NCBI RefSeq assembly: GCF_900021165.1
Contig: NZ_FCOQ01000018.1
Location: 458,195 to 522,194 of the forward strand
Length of the DNA stretch: 64,000 nucleotides
Source: Paenibacillus phocaeensis
GTDB lineage: Bacteria; Bacillota; Bacilli; Paenibacillales; Paenibacillaceae
Reading direction: 5' to 3'
Shown one piece after another: positions 62,700 to 64,000 of the stretch. The notes beneath the pieces were generated by a model that worked only from the letters and a program-made list of their open reading frames with translations, did not search any database and was not told the origin of the DNA. Positions within the stretch are counted from its first letter, which is position 1, and each line of letters opens with the position of its first letter. The position numbers and the translations under genes are program-made.

Positions 62700-64000
62700 G
62701 TGAAAGTATCCAAGTTTACCGTCAGACGAAGACTGTTCTGGCTGTTGATGGTGTTGTGTTTGCTGTTTGCGGCGCTGGCCGTACGTCTTGCCTATGTTCA
62801 AATCGGGAAGGGCGCTGAGTTGTCGGCCAAAGCGGAGGATTCCTGGCGCCGCAATATCCCTTATTCGGCGAAACGCGGCGAAATCAGCGACCGGAACGGC
62901 AACGTGCTCGCTTATAATATTACGACGCCAACGGTCATGGCCATTCCGGTGCAGATCAAGAACCCGGAACAGACGGCCAGAAGCCTGGCGCCGCTGCTTG
63001 GAATGACCGAGGATTCGGTTCTGAAATCGATCACCAAGAGACAATCCATAGTCAGGCTGCAACCCGGCGGACGCAAAATTACGATGGAAAAAGCGCAGCA
63101 AATTCGTGATTTGGCTCTTCCGGGTATTGTTGTCGCCGAAGACAACAAGCGCTACTACCCGTTTGGGGGGCTGGCAGCCCATATTCTGGGGTTCACCGGA
63201 GGGTATAACCAAGGGCTGACCGGCGTGGAAAGCAAATACGACAGCCTGCTCAGCGGCATGAACGGCAGCGTGTCTTATCTGTCCGATGCCGGCGGACGAC
63301 TGATGCCGGGTTCCTCGGAGAAATATGTGGAGCCCAAGGACGGCTTGAATTTAACGCTGACGATCGACAAAACGATCCAAAGCATCATTGAACGTGAGCT
63401 GGATCAGGCCATGGACCGGCTGCAAGCCAATTCCGCGCTGACGATCGCGATGGATCCCAAAACGGGCGAGATCCTCGGCATGGCGGCCAGACCGGGGTAC
63501 GAACCCGGTGCCTATCAGGAATATGATTCGGCCGTGTATAATCGGAATTTGCCGATCTGGATGACGTACGAGCCGGGCTCCACCTTCAAGATTATCACCC
63601 TGGCGGCAGCGCTTGAGGAGAAGAAGGTCGATCTGCTGCATGACCGCTTCTTCGATCCCGGGTATGTCAAGGTGGGCGGAGCGACGCTGCGCTGCTGGAA
63701 GAAAGGCGGCCACGGCAGCCAAACGTTCCTGCAAGTCGTGGAGAATTCCTGCAACCCCGGATTTGTAGCCTTGGGTCAACGGTTGGGGAAAGAAACGCTG
63801 TTTCAGTACATCAAAAATTTCGGTTTCGGCAGCAAAACCGGGATCGACCTGAACGGGGAAGAAAACGGGATTTTGTTCAAGCTGCCGCAAGTGGGGCCGG
63901 TTGAACTGGCGACGACTTCGTTCGGGCAAGGCGTCTCGGTCACTCCGATTCAACAGATCACCGCGGTATCCGCGGCGATCAACGGGGGCAAGCTGTTTAA
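62700..64000 (+). CDS. spoVD: Stage V sporulation protein D, a class B PBP (3' truncated by window edge)
   Basis: The first 433 residues of a class B PBP, open to the window end. GTG start with GGGGGG upstream. One N-terminal helix (about 11-33), a dimerization domain starting SAKRGEISDRNGNVLAYN, and a transpeptidase domain with S294 in STFK and the second motif SCN at 350-352. The KTG motif lies beyond the window. Position directly after pbpB and the SCN motif fit SpoVD, needed for spore cortex peptidoglycan. Confidence 0.9.
   Translation, partial: MKVSKFTVRRRLFWLLMVLCLLFAALAVRLAYVQIGKGAELSAKAEDSWRRNIPYSAKRGEISDRNGNVLAYNITTPTVMAIPVQIKNPEQTARSLAPLLGMTEDSVLKSITKRQSIVRLQPGGRKITMEKAQQIRDLALPGIVVAEDNKRYYPFGGLAAHILGFTGGYNQGLTGVESKYDSLLSGMNGSVSYLSDAGGRLMPGSSEKYVEPKDGLNLTLTIDKTIQSIIERELDQAMDRLQANSALTIAMDPKTGEILGMAARPGYEPGAYQEYDSAVYNRNLPIWMTYEPGSTFKIITLAAALEEKKVDLLHDRFFDPGYVKVGGATLRCWKKGGHGSQTFLQVVENSCNPGFVALGQRLGKETLFQYIKNFGFGSKTGIDLNGEENGILFKLPQVGPVELATTSFGQGVSVTPIQQITAVSAAINGGKLF

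Overview
The window is a stretch of chromosome from a spore-forming, low-to-medium GC Firmicute, most likely Paenibacillus or a close relative in the Paenibacillaceae. This is inferred from Bacillales-type gene order (yqfC-yqfD-phoH-pgpH-ybeY-dgkA-cdd-era-yqzL-recO-glyQS-yqxD-dnaG-sigA; typA-ylaH...ylaL-ylaJ-ylaK; panE...bshC...mraZ-rsmH-ftsL-pbpB-spoVD), from sporulation genes (yqfC, yqfD, ylaJ, rsfA, spoVD), a class B RNase P RNA, a glycine T-box, strong AGGAGG ribosome binding sites and coding sequence visibly richer in G+C than Bacillus subtilis. No phage, plasmid, CRISPR array, tRNA or rRNA gene was seen.

Layout. 1-6.7 kb: the 3' end of sbcC, then a two-component system and a three-gene ABC-2 exporter in an arrangement like the linearmycin-resistance lnrJKLMN locus. 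6.7-7.1 kb: an interspersed repeat and a candidate CRP/FNR-controlled structured RNA in front of hit. 7.1-23.2 kb: rpsU-yqeY, the yqfC-to-cdd cluster, era, recO, glyQS behind a T-box, yqxD and dnaG. 23.2-27.9 kb: sigA, a membrane protein, trmK, a Nif3-family gene and rnpB. 28-46.6 kb: a secreted subtilisin-like protease, small sporulation-era or unknown genes, a lytic transglycosylase, nifZ-thiI, two divergent TerC membrane proteins, typA, an LCP enzyme, the ylaL/ylaJ/ylaK group, an orphan solute-binding protein and a coiled-coil exported protein. 46.9-64 kb: rsfA, panE, a complete oligopeptide transporter oppABCDF, bshC, an S-adenosylhomocysteine hydrolase, and the start of the division and cell-wall (dcw) cluster with an MraZ operator. 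The window ends inside spoVD.

The most unusual content lies between the genes. Three copies of an exactly 185-bp quasi-palindromic element (around 14.8, 24.5 and 43.6 kb) each carry four 25-bp units at offsets 0, 50, 110 and 160, two forward and then two inverted. The unit spacing is invariant although spacer sequence varies, and the 24.5 kb copy is inserted in the opposite orientation. A second interspersed family (6.7, 14.6 and 16.2 kb) has one copy with terminal inverted repeats and looks like a small non-autonomous mobile element. A third notable signal is a perfect 14-bp palindrome centred at -41.5 relative to an inferred start site, driving a roughly 125-nt RNA that can form a perfect 11-bp hairpin, a possible pseudoknot and a terminator.

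Functionally the window is mainly housekeeping: translation (rpsU, glyQS, era, ybeY, typA, thiI), replication and repair (dnaG, sbcC, recO), transcription (sigA), cell wall and division (mraZ cluster), redox and methyl-cycle metabolism (bshC, ahcY), nutrient uptake (opp) and sporulation genes.
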